A stretch of DNA of 64,000 bases from Panaeolus papilionaceus (Eukaryota; Basidiomycota; Agaricomycetes; Agaricales). The stretch lies in contig JADNRZ010000024.1 in the NCBI GenBank assembly GCA_015501605.1, positions 434,001-498,000 on the forward strand. Reading direction: 5' to 3'. Numbering within the stretch: the first letter of the stretch is position 1; each line of letters starts with the position of its first letter. Positions 9,106-18,127 of this stretch are shown in pieces. The position numbers and the translations under genes are program-made. The notes beneath the pieces are model-generated. The model worked only from the letters and a program-made list of their open reading frames with translations. It searched no databases and was not told the origin of the DNA.

Positions 9106-12100
9106 TTATGTTTGTGTTCGTCTTCCTCTTCTCGCTCCTTCCGTTTCCTCGTCATCTCCTATTGATTCCTTGAACCTGCCTAAAGTTCTCCTCCACCTCC
9201 CCGTCCTGTTCAGATACCTGAATAGCGCTTTGAGTCCCGATCTGGTTGACAGTATTGTCACTAATCCTCCTTCGCCCCACGCTCTCCTTCCGAGGTTATT
9301 TAGCATCTCCTTACGCTCCTTATGGTACGCTGGGCATTGCATTAAGAAATGATATACTGTTTCCTGATGTCGGTTGCATTTGATGCACGTTGGCGATGCC
9401 GTTTTCCCTATTGTATACAGGTGTTTCCCTAGAGGTGCGTGTCCGGTGCGTAACTGAAAAACGATGCATGCTTGTTTCCTTTGGAGTCCTTTGATCAGTT
9501 TTTCATATAGTCGAGAAGGCATCGTTTGGTCGAATTTGTCCAGTTTCTGAAAACGTGGTGATCTTTCCCATAGACGTCGTCTTTCCGATTTGGCGTTTTC
9601 TTTGTACCTTTGATAGGTCGCTGCCTTGCTTATCGGTAAGTCTCCCTCCCTTTCTTCCCTCGTTGCTTCCTTCGCGCATTCATCAGCCCTCTCATTCCCT
9701 ATAATCCCTTCATGACCCGGCGTCCAAGTGAATCTAACCTTCGTATTCCTGCTCATCTTGAGAAGGGTGTTCATGTTCCTTTGGATCCTGATCCAGGTGA
9801 GTTGTGCAGACCTAACCCATCGGTGTCTGACGGCTGACAGTACTGCTTGGTTGTCAAGGCCAATCGTTATCAGCCCTTTGCATCCTTCTTGTAGCAGAGT
9901 TTCCAAGGCAAGATCCACACCGATCACCTCCGCATCGTACACAGTATAATGTTTTGCCTTTCCCAGGTACCTCTTCCTCACCTCCCACTCTTCCTCTCCT
10001 CGGTACAGTACCGCTGCACCTCCCACCCGTCCTCCTATCGCTGACCCATCTGTATAAACTCTCCATCCCCTCCTTACTCTCTCTTCCTCATTCCTTATCG
10101 CCTCCTCTCTCTCTCCTGCAACTTCACAGATCACTCGTTCTGTATCCCATTGGAGTCTTTTTGCCGGTTGGATCGTCTCCATTCTTTCCGTGGCAATGTC
10201 GAACGCATTCATGATGTGGTGCAGTGGTGTTGGGAACCTCTTAACGTACCGTCTCCCTGCAGATTGTGCCATTTTCATCAGGGGGTTGCTCGCCGGTAGG
10301 CACGCCATTCGTAACGCTGCTTTGAAGTTGGCATTCTGGATTGCCTGTGTCGCCCTCTGCATCCCTGCGTGCACGATGGCTGCATCTCTAGGTGAGGTGC
10401 TCATTCCTCCCACTACCATCATCGCTACTCTCCTGATCATGCTCTCTAACCTCCTCTCCAGTGCTGAGAATCTGACTCCTTGTCCTGTCCTTTTTGGCGG
10501 GTGGAATATTTCTATCCCATACAATATCCTGGGCATAGCCACGGCATCGAATAGCTTTCTGATGTTATGATAAGCCACTCCCCCTTTCTGTCTCGCAATT
10601 CTTTTGAATTTACTGATCCATTCGGCTGCTTTCCCTATGACAGCTGCATTCTGTTTCTTCCACCTTAGCTCCTGGTCGATGATCAGTCCTAGGAATTTGG
10701 CATGCGGGGTCGGATGAATTGTGTGTTCGTGTAATCTCAGAGGTGGTCGTTCCATGGGTACTTTGGGGCCTATACCCAGTGGGTTCGTAACTTTCCTCCT
10801 TGTTGCATCTACCAACTGAAATTTCTCTACTCCGAAGGTGCAGTTGTGTTTCTTGGCCCACTCCAGGATACCGCCCGGTTTCTGCATGATCTCCTTTATC
10901 TTCCTGTGAGTAGTCCAGAAGTCCTTGCCTGTTGCTACCACTCCTATGTCGTCCACAAAAGCTAACACAGTTATCCCTTTCTGTCGGCTTGAAAGTTTCG
11001 GGACGTCGGCGTTGTACAACAAGTACAGGATAAGCGATTGTGAGTCTCCCTGGTCCAGTCCGTCCTTCACCTCGAATTCCCTGGAACTATGATCGTCGAA
11101 CATCAGCCTCGTTCTTCTTCCTTCGTTCCTCCTCATCACCCAATCAACATGTCCTTTCGGTACGCCCTTCATTCTGAGATCGTGTGCTAGCACATCTAAC
11201 GCCACACTAGGGAATGCCCCTTTCACATCCAAGAATAGGGCTGACGCCACCTCCCTCTTCCTCCATGCATCCAGGATCGTCTTGGTTAATACATGTATTG
11301 AGTCCGTTGTCGTTCTGCCAGCTCTTCCTCCAAAGTGATGTTCCGGCAGTAATTTGTGTTTCTCCACAAACTTCACTAACGTCCTGGTTTTGCACATGTT
11401 TAGTAGCCTCGCCATCCCGTCCGCCAATACTATCGGCCTGTATGCTCCTGTTACCGTGTAGTCGCCTTTCCCTGGTTTCCTCAAAATCGGGGTCTCCGTG
11501 GTTTTCCAATCGCTGGGGTAGAATTCAACTGTGTCCGTAGCTCTAAACAGTGGTGCTATGAATGGGACGAGCAAGTCTTTGGCTTTGACGAATATTGCAT
11601 TTGACGGTGTGCCGAACTTTGATTTCTTGTACGGTTTGAGGTTGTCGATGGCATCACTAACTTCCTCGTCCGTTACAGATTCATATTTCCACTTCTCCCT
11701 TGGATACTCCTCCTGGTCTACGTCAACCCTTGGGGCTGTCCTTGGTGGGAAAAACGCCTGAAAAAATGCTTCCCCCTTCTCCTCACTCGTTGTTGCCTCT
11801 CTCATCTGCCCCTCCCCTTCTTTGACCTTCAACGGTGGTACCCTGGCCCTCGACCCATCTCCCCCGTTTCCTCCTACTAGCTTCCCCGCTGCCCAGATAT
11901 CCTTCTCTCCTAGGTTTTCCAACCATTCCTCCCAATGTGTTTTCTTTTCCCTCCTTATCGCCTGCGCGTAATCATTCCTCTTTCTTCTATATTCCTCTTT
12001 TTTCCGGTCATCCCCATTTATTGCTTCCGTCGCCAGTCGCCTCACATCCTTTCTCATCTCTCCCAAATCTCTATTCCACCATCTCTTCTTCCACGGGACC

Positions 12101-13059
12101 TCCTTGGCTTTCGGGACCACTTCCTCCGTAGTTTCCTTAATTACTCTTTCTAGCTCTTCTTTCGCCTCAAGGAACCTGGCTACTTGTCCTCTCCGGAATT
12201 CCCTGGGTTTCGGTAAGGTTTCTAGTTTTGCTTGTAGTGTCGATCTGAATTTTCCCCAGTCAGTCGCTCTGAAGATGAATTCTTCTCTCGCTTCCACTAG
12301 TTCTGCACCAATATCGAGTATCATCTCCACTGGGAAGTGGTCCGTCTTCGTCACCCGTTCCTCCTCTCGTGTTCTGCACTTCTGCACTCTTCCGCTTATC
12401 CCTTCACTGCAGAAGACGTTATCAACTCTGGTCCTGTTCTTCGTCGTTGTGGCTTCCAACGTTGCCAGGTCCTTAGGTAAGGTCATAACCATGTTATGTT
12501 TCGCCGCTAAATCAATCAGGCGTTGCGCAGCCCTCAGGTTTGGTGTCATGAATAGATGGTGATTGCGTTCCTTGTCCCATAGCGGGTGGTGTCTGTTGAA
12601 GTCCCCTGCCCATATCGTCTCTGTCCTCCCCTCGCTCTCTCCCCGCCTCTCCGCCTCCCTCCTCCGTAGGTCTCTCGCCAGCACCCTCAAGCTGTTGTCG
12701 TGGTTACAGTCATTGTAAACGTTGTAGACCCTTACTTTCAAGTGTGCCAGTTTGACCCAGACCGTTACCACATCTTGGGATTCCAGTGTGTCTTGAGTCC
12801 ACCTGTCTGAATTTACCCCTGTACTGACTAGTGTTATTGCTCGCGTAGCCTTGGGGTTGTCGAGGTGTCCTGTCGGGTAGACCACACGCCATCTCCCATT
12901 CGCTCTCGTGTTTCCAAGGAAGTCGATGTGCGGTTCTTGCAGTAGCACCATGTTGTATTCTTTAGGATTAATCCTACTCAGCAGGTCTTCCTGTGCATAT
13001 AGTGATCCGTTAACGTTTTGCTGCCATATCTTAAAATGTGCTTGAGTTGTGTAATTCAT
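9106..13059 (-). CDS. LINE ORF2: endonuclease, reverse transcriptase, RNase H
   Basis: 1,317 residues. An APE-type endonuclease occupies about 1-250 (QEPHID at 41, AGDFNRHHPLWD at 151, TKTDHFP at 238). The reverse transcriptase spans about 470-760: DVKGAF with Asp611, the catalytic FVDD at 701-704, and GLDQGDSQS upstream of it. RNase H is at about 1000-1135, with Asp1004 in YTDGS, Glu1044, Asp1069 and Asp1126, so all four acidic residues are present. A C-terminal zinc knuckle (CIKC..H..C) follows. The start codon overlaps the ORF1 stop as ATGA (13056-13059), implying translation by termination-reinitiation, as known for some insect LINEs. RNase H plus APE endonuclease fits the fungal Tad1/I group. 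Confidence 0.95.
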   Translation of the reverse strand: MNYTTQAHFKIWQQNVNGSLYAQEDLLSRINPKEYNMVLLQEPHIDFLGNTRANGRWRVVYPTGHLDNPKATRAITLVSTGVNSDRWTQDTLESQDVVTVWVKLAHLKVRVYNVYNDCNHDNSLRVLARDLRRREAERRGESEGRTETIWAGDFNRHHPLWDKERNHHLFMTPNLRAAQRLIDLAAKHNMVMTLPKDLATLEATTTKNRTRVDNVFCSEGISGRVQKCRTREEERVTKTDHFPVEMILDIGAELVEAREEFIFRATDWGKFRSTLQAKLETLPKPREFRRGQVARFLEAKEELERVIKETTEEVVPKAKEVPWKKRWWNRDLGEMRKDVRRLATEAINGDDRKKEEYRRKRNDYAQAIRREKKTHWEEWLENLGEKDIWAAGKLVGGNGGDGSRARVPPLKVKEGEGQMREATTSEEKGEAFFQAFFPPRTAPRVDVDQEEYPREKWKYESVTDEEVSDAIDNLKPYKKSKFGTPSNAIFVKAKDLLVPFIAPLFRATDTVEFYPSDWKTTETPILRKPGKGDYTVTGAYRPIVLADGMARLLNMCKTRTLVKFVEKHKLLPEHHFGGRAGRTTTDSIHVLTKTILDAWRKREVASALFLDVKGAFPSVALDVLAHDLRMKGVPKGHVDWVMRRNEGRRTRLMFDDHSSREFEVKDGLDQGDSQSLILYLLYNADVPKLSSRQKGITVLAFVDDIGVVATGKDFWTTHRKIKEIMQKPGGILEWAKKHNCTFGVEKFQLVDATRRKVTNPLGIGPKVPMERPPLRLHEHTIHPTPHAKFLGLIIDQELRWKKQNAAVIGKAAEWISKFKRIARQKGGVAYHNIRKLFDAVAMPRILYGIEIFHPPKRTGQGVRFSALERRLESMIRRVAMMVVGGMSTSPRDAAIVHAGMQRATQAIQNANFKAALRMACLPASNPLMKMAQSAGRRYVKRFPTPLHHIMNAFDIATERMETIQPAKRLQWDTERVICEVAGEREEAIRNEEERVRRGWRVYTDGSAIGGRVGGAAVLYRGEEEWEVRKRYLGKAKHYTVYDAEVIGVDLALETLLQEGCKGLITIGLDNQAVLSAVRHRWVRSAQLTWIRIQRNMNTLLKMSRNTKVRFTWTPGHEGIIGNERADECAKEATREEREGDLPISKAATYQRYKENAKSERRRLWERSPRFQKLDKFDQTMPSRLYEKLIKGLQRKQACIVFQLRTGHAPLGKHLYTIGKTASPTCIKCNRHQETVYHFLMQCPAYHKERKEMLNNLGRRAWGEGGLVTILSTRSGLKALFRYLNRTGRWRRTLGRFKESIGDDEETEGARRGRRTQT

Positions 13060-14834
13060 AGATTAGATCCTTGTAGAATTTGTTGCTTCTCTTTCCCTCC
13101 TTTCTTGTCATTTCCAGTCACTTCCATAGTGTCCGTTATCCTTGTTTGCCGGAGTCTTGCCAACTCCAATCTCTTTGTAGCACCTGCCAGGTCATCGTCC
13201 ATGTCCAGATCTTGTATATCATCACTCCAGTCACCACTGAAAGTACCTTCCTTATTTTGTAGCTTTCCCCCAAACATTTCGGTGGTCAGTTGTGCCATGG
13301 TCAGTGTTGCTGGTCTCTTCCTCCCCTCCTCCTCTTCCTCTTCTACCTCCTCCTCTCTGGTTTTCGTGTTCTGCGTTCCCTCCTCTCCTTCTCCCATTCT
13401 CTCTCTCTCCCTCTCCCTCATGTACTCTTCCTTGTACGTTAGATGTGTCCTTGGGTCATCTGTTGCGAATAGTCGACGATTGTTGCATGGGAACTCTTCC
13501 CCCAGCCTCCTTATCTCTCCGATGTACCATGGACATTTCCTGTCATCCCTTGGGCCGTGGCCTTTGCCTCCACAATTCTTGCATTGGTATGTGAACTCTG
13601 CCGTGTTCCTGCAATTCCTGAAATTATGTCCCTCCCCACCGCATTTAGAGCAGCACATTGGGTTCGGGCATTTCCCTGCGTAGTGTCCTGGCGATTGACA
13701 GTTGTTGCATACTTCCGGTTCCACCACCTTCTTCCTCACTGCGAGTCCCTCCTCATCCACCCAAATCCCCTCTTCCAATAACTTGTTGGCTTCCTCTGCT
13801 GATCTCATCGCTACCAGTAACGTAGCCGTCTTCTGCCAATTCGTCCTATTAGCTGACTTCTTAAAATAGGTCGCACTTGCTATCGAGTCTTTTCCGAGCT
13901 TGTTCATCTCCTCTAGGCCTCTTATTGCCCCCTCGTCCTCTGGGTTAAACTCGATCGGGACAAAGTCCACAATCACCTTGACTGTTTTCTCCTTCATCAC
14001 CGCCGTCCCTCCCATCCTCTCCAGGAATGTCTTCTTCCCCTTCGTCTTGATCCATAGAGCTCCCTCCAAGTTACTCATCATCATCTTCATCCCTCCGTTC
14101 CTAACTCTCCTTGCTGCAATAAATTCCGTCCCTTCTGGTATCTCCCAGCCTTCGTTCTTCATCAACTCCAAGGCTGCATTAGCCTTCTTCGCCGAGGTTT
14201 CGTCATCAAGGCCGTTGAACGGGTCGTGTTGTACTCCGTATGCTTTGTCGAAAAAGAATGTTTTCTTGTCTTCCTCGCTCAGGGCTAACTGAACTTTCCT
14301 CTCCTTAGGCTTTCCTCTTCCTTTAGTGGCTTCGGCATATGTGGGTTTGCCTAGTCTGGGTGGTATGAACCCGTCTTCATCGGCCCTTAGGTCTGGTTCC
14401 GTCGTGTTTCCTCTCTCATTCGTAACCTGTGGTCCCCCTCCTCTTTCTGTCATCCCTTGTTGTCCGTCTCTCATCCCTGTTCTCCCTCCTTCCTTCCTTA
14501 ATTCCTCTATCTTCTCGTCTAGCTTTTCTTCCATCTCCTTCCCTCCTTCCACCATCTTGTCTATCAACTCCTCCTTCAATGTTGTCATCTCCTCCCTCAA
14601 CATCTCCATCCCCTCTTTAAGTCTTTCTTCGTTCGCCCCATTCCCCTCTTTGATTGCTCCAACCACTTGCGTGATGGTTGCCATCCCTAACTCTCTGACT
14701 TCTACCTCCTGCAGCATGTAGAAGACTGCTGTCAAGGCTTTCCTGACGCTCCCCCCCATGGGTAACCTGTTTGCCAGCCCTATAAGGATATCACCTATGC
14801 CTCCTAAGTGTACGTCCTCTTGTTCTTGTTCCAA
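13056..14834 (-). CDS. LINE ORF1: Gag-like zinc-knuckle protein
   Basis: The frame is open for 592 codons from 14834, but that codon is TTG. The frame stays open upstream to the target duplication with no ATG. The first in-frame ATG is at 14759-14757 (residue 26 of this count). The N-terminal third contains a predicted coiled coil (about 85-125, rich in E, K and M). The C-terminal half carries zinc knuckles CNNCQSPGHYAGKC and CSKCGGEGHNFRNC and a third, looser CX2CX4HX6C motif (CKNCGGKGHGPRDDRKC). A run of glutamates follows. It binds element RNA in the ribonucleoprotein particle. Its stop codon shares two bases with the ORF2 start. Confidence 0.92.
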   Translation of the reverse strand: MEQEQEDVHLGGIGDILIGLANRLPMGGSVRKALTAVFYMLQEVEVRELGMATITQVVGAIKEGNGANEERLKEGMEMLREEMTTLKEELIDKMVEGGKEMEEKLDEKIEELRKEGGRTGMRDGQQGMTERGGGPQVTNERGNTTEPDLRADEDGFIPPRLGKPTYAEATKGRGKPKERKVQLALSEEDKKTFFFDKAYGVQHDPFNGLDDETSAKKANAALELMKNEGWEIPEGTEFIAARRVRNGGMKMMMSNLEGALWIKTKGKKTFLERMGGTAVMKEKTVKVIVDFVPIEFNPEDEGAIRGLEEMNKLGKDSIASATYFKKSANRTNWQKTATLLVAMRSAEEANKLLEEGIWVDEEGLAVRKKVVEPEVCNNCQSPGHYAGKCPNPMCCSKCGGEGHNFRNCRNTAEFTYQCKNCGGKGHGPRDDRKCPWYIGEIRRLGEEFPCNNRRLFATDDPRTHLTYKEEYMRERERERMGEGEEGTQNTKTREEEVEEEEEEGRKRPATLTMAQLTTEMFGGKLQNKEGTFSGDWSDDIQDLDMDDDLAGATKRLELARLRQTRITDTMEVTGNDKKGGKEKQQILQGSNL

Positions 14835-14877
14835 TGCGCCGATTTGAATCAGGTACTCTCCATCAGCAAACCCTGTC

Positions 14878-14886
14878 AGGGCTACG
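14878..14886 (+). repeat. Candidate target-site duplication, LINE 5' side
   Basis: AGGGCTACG, matching 8973-8981. It overlaps the left arm of the palindrome at 14881-14910, so the LINE appears to have integrated at the edge of that palindrome. Confidence 0.65.
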
Positions 14887-14910
14887 GAGCACTACGTAGT
14901 GCTCCGTAGC
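14881..14910. repeat. Perfect 30-bp palindrome
   Basis: Two 15-bp arms, GCTACGGAGCACTAC and its exact reverse complement, with no spacer. The words GCTACGGAGCAC and CTACGTAG recur in diverged form in the neighbouring repeats. Confidence 0.9.
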
Positions 14911-15040
14911 GCTGTAGTGCTGTAGCATGGGTACCCCTTTACGTAGCACTCTCCCACATATGCATAGTGCTATGTAGTGCCCCCTTCTCGCTACAGATTG
15001 CTACAGAGTAGTGTAAGGCTGCTACAGACTGCTACACAAG
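14911..15040. repeat. GCTACAG-rich low-order repeats
   Basis: The tract repeats short words GCTGTAG, GTAGTGC and TGCTACAGA, for example TGCTACAGACTGCTACA near 15020-15035. It resembles the middle part of dispersed copy B (16260-16310). No coding potential. Confidence 0.5.
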
Positions 15041-15306
15041 CAGGTCTGGATTGATTAAAATAGCACATAAATTTCAAAATATGACTCAACCAATGAAAAT
15101 TAGATAGAGAAAATATATATATTCGCAAACTATCTAATACATCAACAATACAAATATTAAATAAGTAATCAGAGTATCCACAAAAAAAACTTTGCAAATC
15201 AAGACTCTGAGAGAAAGTCAAGGGTACACCTAGAGGGGTTGCAAGTCAGGTTGATGTGGATACAGATCCGGGTTGGTGTACCAGTGAGCTTCAAAACAAG
15301 CTTAAG

Positions 15307-15406
15307 AGCGCCCGAAACGGCTGAGAATTGAGTAAGATATGCTTGAAATACGAAGCCTTTTGTATTTCAAGCATATCTTGCTCATAAGTCATCCATTTTG
15401 GACGTT
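15307..15406. repeat. Long imperfect hairpin (foldback)
   Basis: Left arm 15307-15351 and right arm 15362-15406 around a 10-nt loop. The inner 18 bp (ATATGCTTGAAATAC and neighbours) pair perfectly. Outer pairs are interrupted by a 5-nt internal loop and a few mismatches, mostly C/T or G/A. The surrounding 15,040-16,240 is AT-rich and holds nothing else I can support. Confidence 0.75.
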
Positions 15407-16247
15407 CTTGGGCTCATTTGGTGCGGAAAACCCACAGGTGCAAGGATAGGGTATGCCACAGGTCGAGGTCCAGGTCAGTGATTTCGTTCCAGAGGGTCAC
15501 CCATGACATTCCCACTCAGAAGGAGAAGGCAGAGGAAGAAAGGTAAGTATGGAGAGGGGAGAGGATAGAGGAAAAGGACAGGAAATGAAGAGATTCAGAA
15601 TTATTGTCCAACCAGAATAAATAAGGAAAATGAAAAAAACGAGAACAAGGGAACATACCAGACTGCTGAAATACTGCCAGCTCATCACCCACATGCTATG
15701 ACAAGTCAATAAGATGCTCTAATATTCTGGTAAACCATGTGCATTTGTGCCACTAAAAGAACATAACACTGACCGAATTTTAGTAGTGAGCAATAGCCTG
15801 ATGTGTGGTTGAAAGTGTTGAGGAGATGGTGGTTGAGAAAGAACTTAGAGTTTTCGAAAACGAACAGATGATTTTTCCAACTTGATTTGTCATCGTTTTC
15901 CACAACCCTAGCGCGGGAATAAAAAATCGAACAGTTCGGTTTTGTGCGTGACTTATTTTGTGACCACATCAACCACATCACGATTCAATATCATTATGGT
16001 GCCCCCACACCTTCATTGCATTTTGTGTTCAGCATTTATTTGAAAGAAAGCCGCATACAGAGACATGGTTATTGAATTTCAAGCTTCGAAAAATATATTA
16101 CTACCGAAATTTCATAAATGCAAGAGGGCTAATAAATGATTGAGTAGCACATACAACATATGTCAGGTTCATAGTGAGGGTGTTAGCTACCAATGTCTTC
16201 AGAACTAGTGTAAGGGAAGTTAGTATTGTTTCTGATGAGTGATGTTA

Positions 16248-16358
16248 CACTCCAGAGTGCTATGTTGCTACAGCACGCTACAGTGCCAAGTGAGGCACTA
16301 CAGCTGATGGCTCACACACTATACGGAGCTATGGGAAAAAATCAGAAATTGCTGATGT
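16248..16358 (+). repeat. Dispersed repeat, copy B
   Basis: About 110 bp homologous to 8806-8917: CACTCCAGAG at the start, CTATACGGAGCTA near the end, CAGAAATTGCTGATGT at the end. The centre carries GCTACAG words like those beside the LINE. Confidence 0.75.
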
Positions 16359-16585
16359 CTAGCATTAGCTGAGTCTATTACGAGTATGTCGGCACCTGGG
16401 CTAGTCGGTGGGCTGCCAGCTCTGGCACGTTCGCATGGCGTATTGGTTTCATTATGACCACTAGGAGTGACATTTCTGTTCTGGTTCTGATTCGCTTGCT
16501 GGCGGCGTGGCACGTTGGAGTTTCCTGGCGGGTTCAATGCCACATTTATATTCTGTTTATTATTGTTTCGTTGGTTTTGCGCCAT
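16319..16585 (-). CDS. Small Asn/Gln-rich ORF, doubtful gene
   Basis: 88 codons from an ATG at 16585. The first 60 residues are rich in N, Q, R and P (for example NQRNNNKQN) and look disordered. The last 20 codons run into dispersed repeat B, so the original 3' end was probably replaced by that repeat. No family is recognised. It could be a remnant of a transposon Gag N-terminus or of a disordered cellular protein. Confidence 0.25.
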   Translation of the reverse strand: MAQNQRNNNKQNINVALNPPGNSNVPRRQQANQNQNRNVTPSGHNETNTPCERARAGSPPTSPGADILVIDSANARHQQFLIFSHSSV

Positions 16586-16767
16586 ATGAGATGTAGTTTT
16601 AGATAGAGCGTTTAATGGATAATGTTATATTGACTATTAATACTCGATTGTAGCACTACCTCTGTTAAGTTTCTTTGCGCTGTCGGGCGTGGGAAACTTC
16701 AGAGCAGGTCGTGGTTACGGATCAAGCTAGTCCAGGATGTTACTTATTGACGGATTCTTTATCACAG

Positions 16768-17770
16768 GTCTGGCCCGCATTTTGGACTTTGGGCTCACCT
16801 CAAGACTGGCCCGTTGGCGGAGAGATTGATCTCATTGAAGGAGTTAACAACATGGGCTTCAACCAAATCGCTATCCACTCAACAGTAGGCTGCTACCAAA
16901 CACAAAACCCCGGTCAAACTGGTGTTCTCCTGGAAGGCGACTGCTCCAACGACAGAGGGTGTATCACGCGGGAAACAAAACCGAACAGTTTCGGAGCCGC
17001 ATTTGCACAAGCAGGTGGAGGAGTATGGGCACTTCAAATGGCCGAGTCGGGGATTTATGCGTGGTTTTGGAGCGTACGTGCTGTTTTTGACCTGTCTTCG
17101 TTCAACTAATGTTGATCTGAATGTCTGCTCCTTTAGAGGCCTGATATTCCTGATAACATTCGCAATGCCTCACCTCAAGACCCAATGGACACGGTTCTTT
17201 GGGGCCCTCCAACCGCTGCATACCCAAACACAAGACGTGACATCAACCAGTTCTTCAGTCCCCAGCACCTCGTTCTCCTTACCACACTTTGCGGGTCATG
17301 GTACGTTTTTTATACACGACGCTATCGACACAACACTGAGAAGCCTTCCATTTAGGGCTGGTGAACCGTCTGTCTACGCCTCAACTTGTCAGACCCCCAC
17401 GAACTCCTGCGTACGTTCACTGTTATTCCTGACAACATCTTTGACTGACCGTGACTTCCCAATCTTCCAGTTCGCAGACAACGTTCTAGGGAACGGCGAA
17501 AACTACCTAAACGCGTACTGGGAAATTCGCTACATCAGAATGTACCTCTCAGAGGATGCACCTCCCCCACCACCAAGTACCACCCCTACACCTACACCCA
17601 CCCCAACCGAAACACAGACCACACCTGCAACATCTACAGATCCACGATCACTTCCTCCCCCATCCACCTCATCAGGTTCCGGCACTTCATTTTTGAAATG
17701 GGACGAAAGCTGGGCAAACTTGAAGATGTCGAGTTTGTTCGGGCTTGTGGGGACGATATTCATGTTATGA
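16768..17770 (+). pseudogene. GH16 beta-glucanase, 5' end missing
   Basis: Exons 16768-17073, 17137-17300, 17356-17410 and 17471-17770 join in phase with GT..AG introns. The catalytic motif GEIDLIEG (ExDxxE) is intact, preceded by WPAFWTLG and followed by GGGVWA and YAWFWS, which identifies the fungal GH16 endo-beta-1,3(4)-glucanase group acting on cell-wall glucan. After the catalytic domain come a Thr/Pro-rich linker and a C-terminal hydrophobic stretch, like a GPI-anchor signal. The exon upstream of 16768, which should encode the signal peptide and about 100 residues, is not found; repeats lie there instead. The surviving 273 codons have no stop. The gene was probably cut by the repeat insertions. 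Confidence 0.85.
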
Positions 17771-18041
17771 TTATTCCCGACGTATTAGATAACTTTGATA
17801 ACGCTAGAAATGTGCTTTGAAACGATAGCGGACACTTGAACACTTTTTTTACTTATAGCTCCATTTTTGACACAACTACAGCATACTATTTGTTACGTAT
17901 GAGCTTCCATTATAAATTTGTTGTTAATGATACCAAATTTTACTTCCTATCCAAAACAGAAAGCGAAAAAATTGCAAGCACAAGTAGAGAGCATGCAAAT
18001 TCAAATTAACGGTAAGTGGAGGTGAAAATACTCAACGCAAC

Positions 18042-18047
18042 AAAAAA
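18042..18047 (-). terminator. Pol III terminator of the tRNA gene
   Basis: T6 run on the minus strand, 9 nt past the tRNA 3' end, as expected for RNA polymerase III. Confidence 0.7.
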
Positions 18048-18055
18048 TCATGTTT

Positions 18056-18127
18056 TAGCAGCAACTCGTCTCGATCGAGTGACCTCGGGGTTATGGGCCC
18101 CGCGCGCTACCTCTGCGCCATGCTGCT
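18056..18127 (-). tRNA. Initiator tRNA-Met (CAT)
   Basis: 72 nt folding as a full cloverleaf: acceptor AGCAGCA/TGCTGCT with discriminator A, D-stem GCGC/GCGC, anticodon stem CGGGG/CCCCG with loop CCCATAA, and T-arm ACTCG/CGAGT with loop ATCGAGA. The A1:U72 pair, the three G:C pairs next to the anticodon loop and the AUCGA T-loop (instead of TTCGA) are marks of the eukaryotic initiator and exclude the elongator. No intron. Confidence 0.95.

Larger units (their letters stand above)
8982..14877 (-). mobile_element. Tad1/I-like LINE (non-LTR retrotransposon), nearly full length
   Basis: Minus-strand element of about 5.9 kb with a Gag-like ORF1 and an endonuclease/reverse transcriptase/RNase H ORF2, neither containing a stop. 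The limits rest on a 9-bp candidate target duplication AGGGCTACG at 8973-8981 and 14878-14886. The 3' end has no poly(A); it finishes with a hairpin and AAA at the duplication. At the 5' end the ORF1 frame is open right up to the duplication without an ATG, which suggests a small 5' truncation, common in LINEs. The open frames point to a recent insertion. Confidence 0.9.

Noticed and set aside
9170..14721. Numerous plus-strand ORFs opposite the LINE
   Set aside because: Antisense shadows of the GA-rich minus-strand LINE frames, Ser/Leu/Pro-rich and without motifs.
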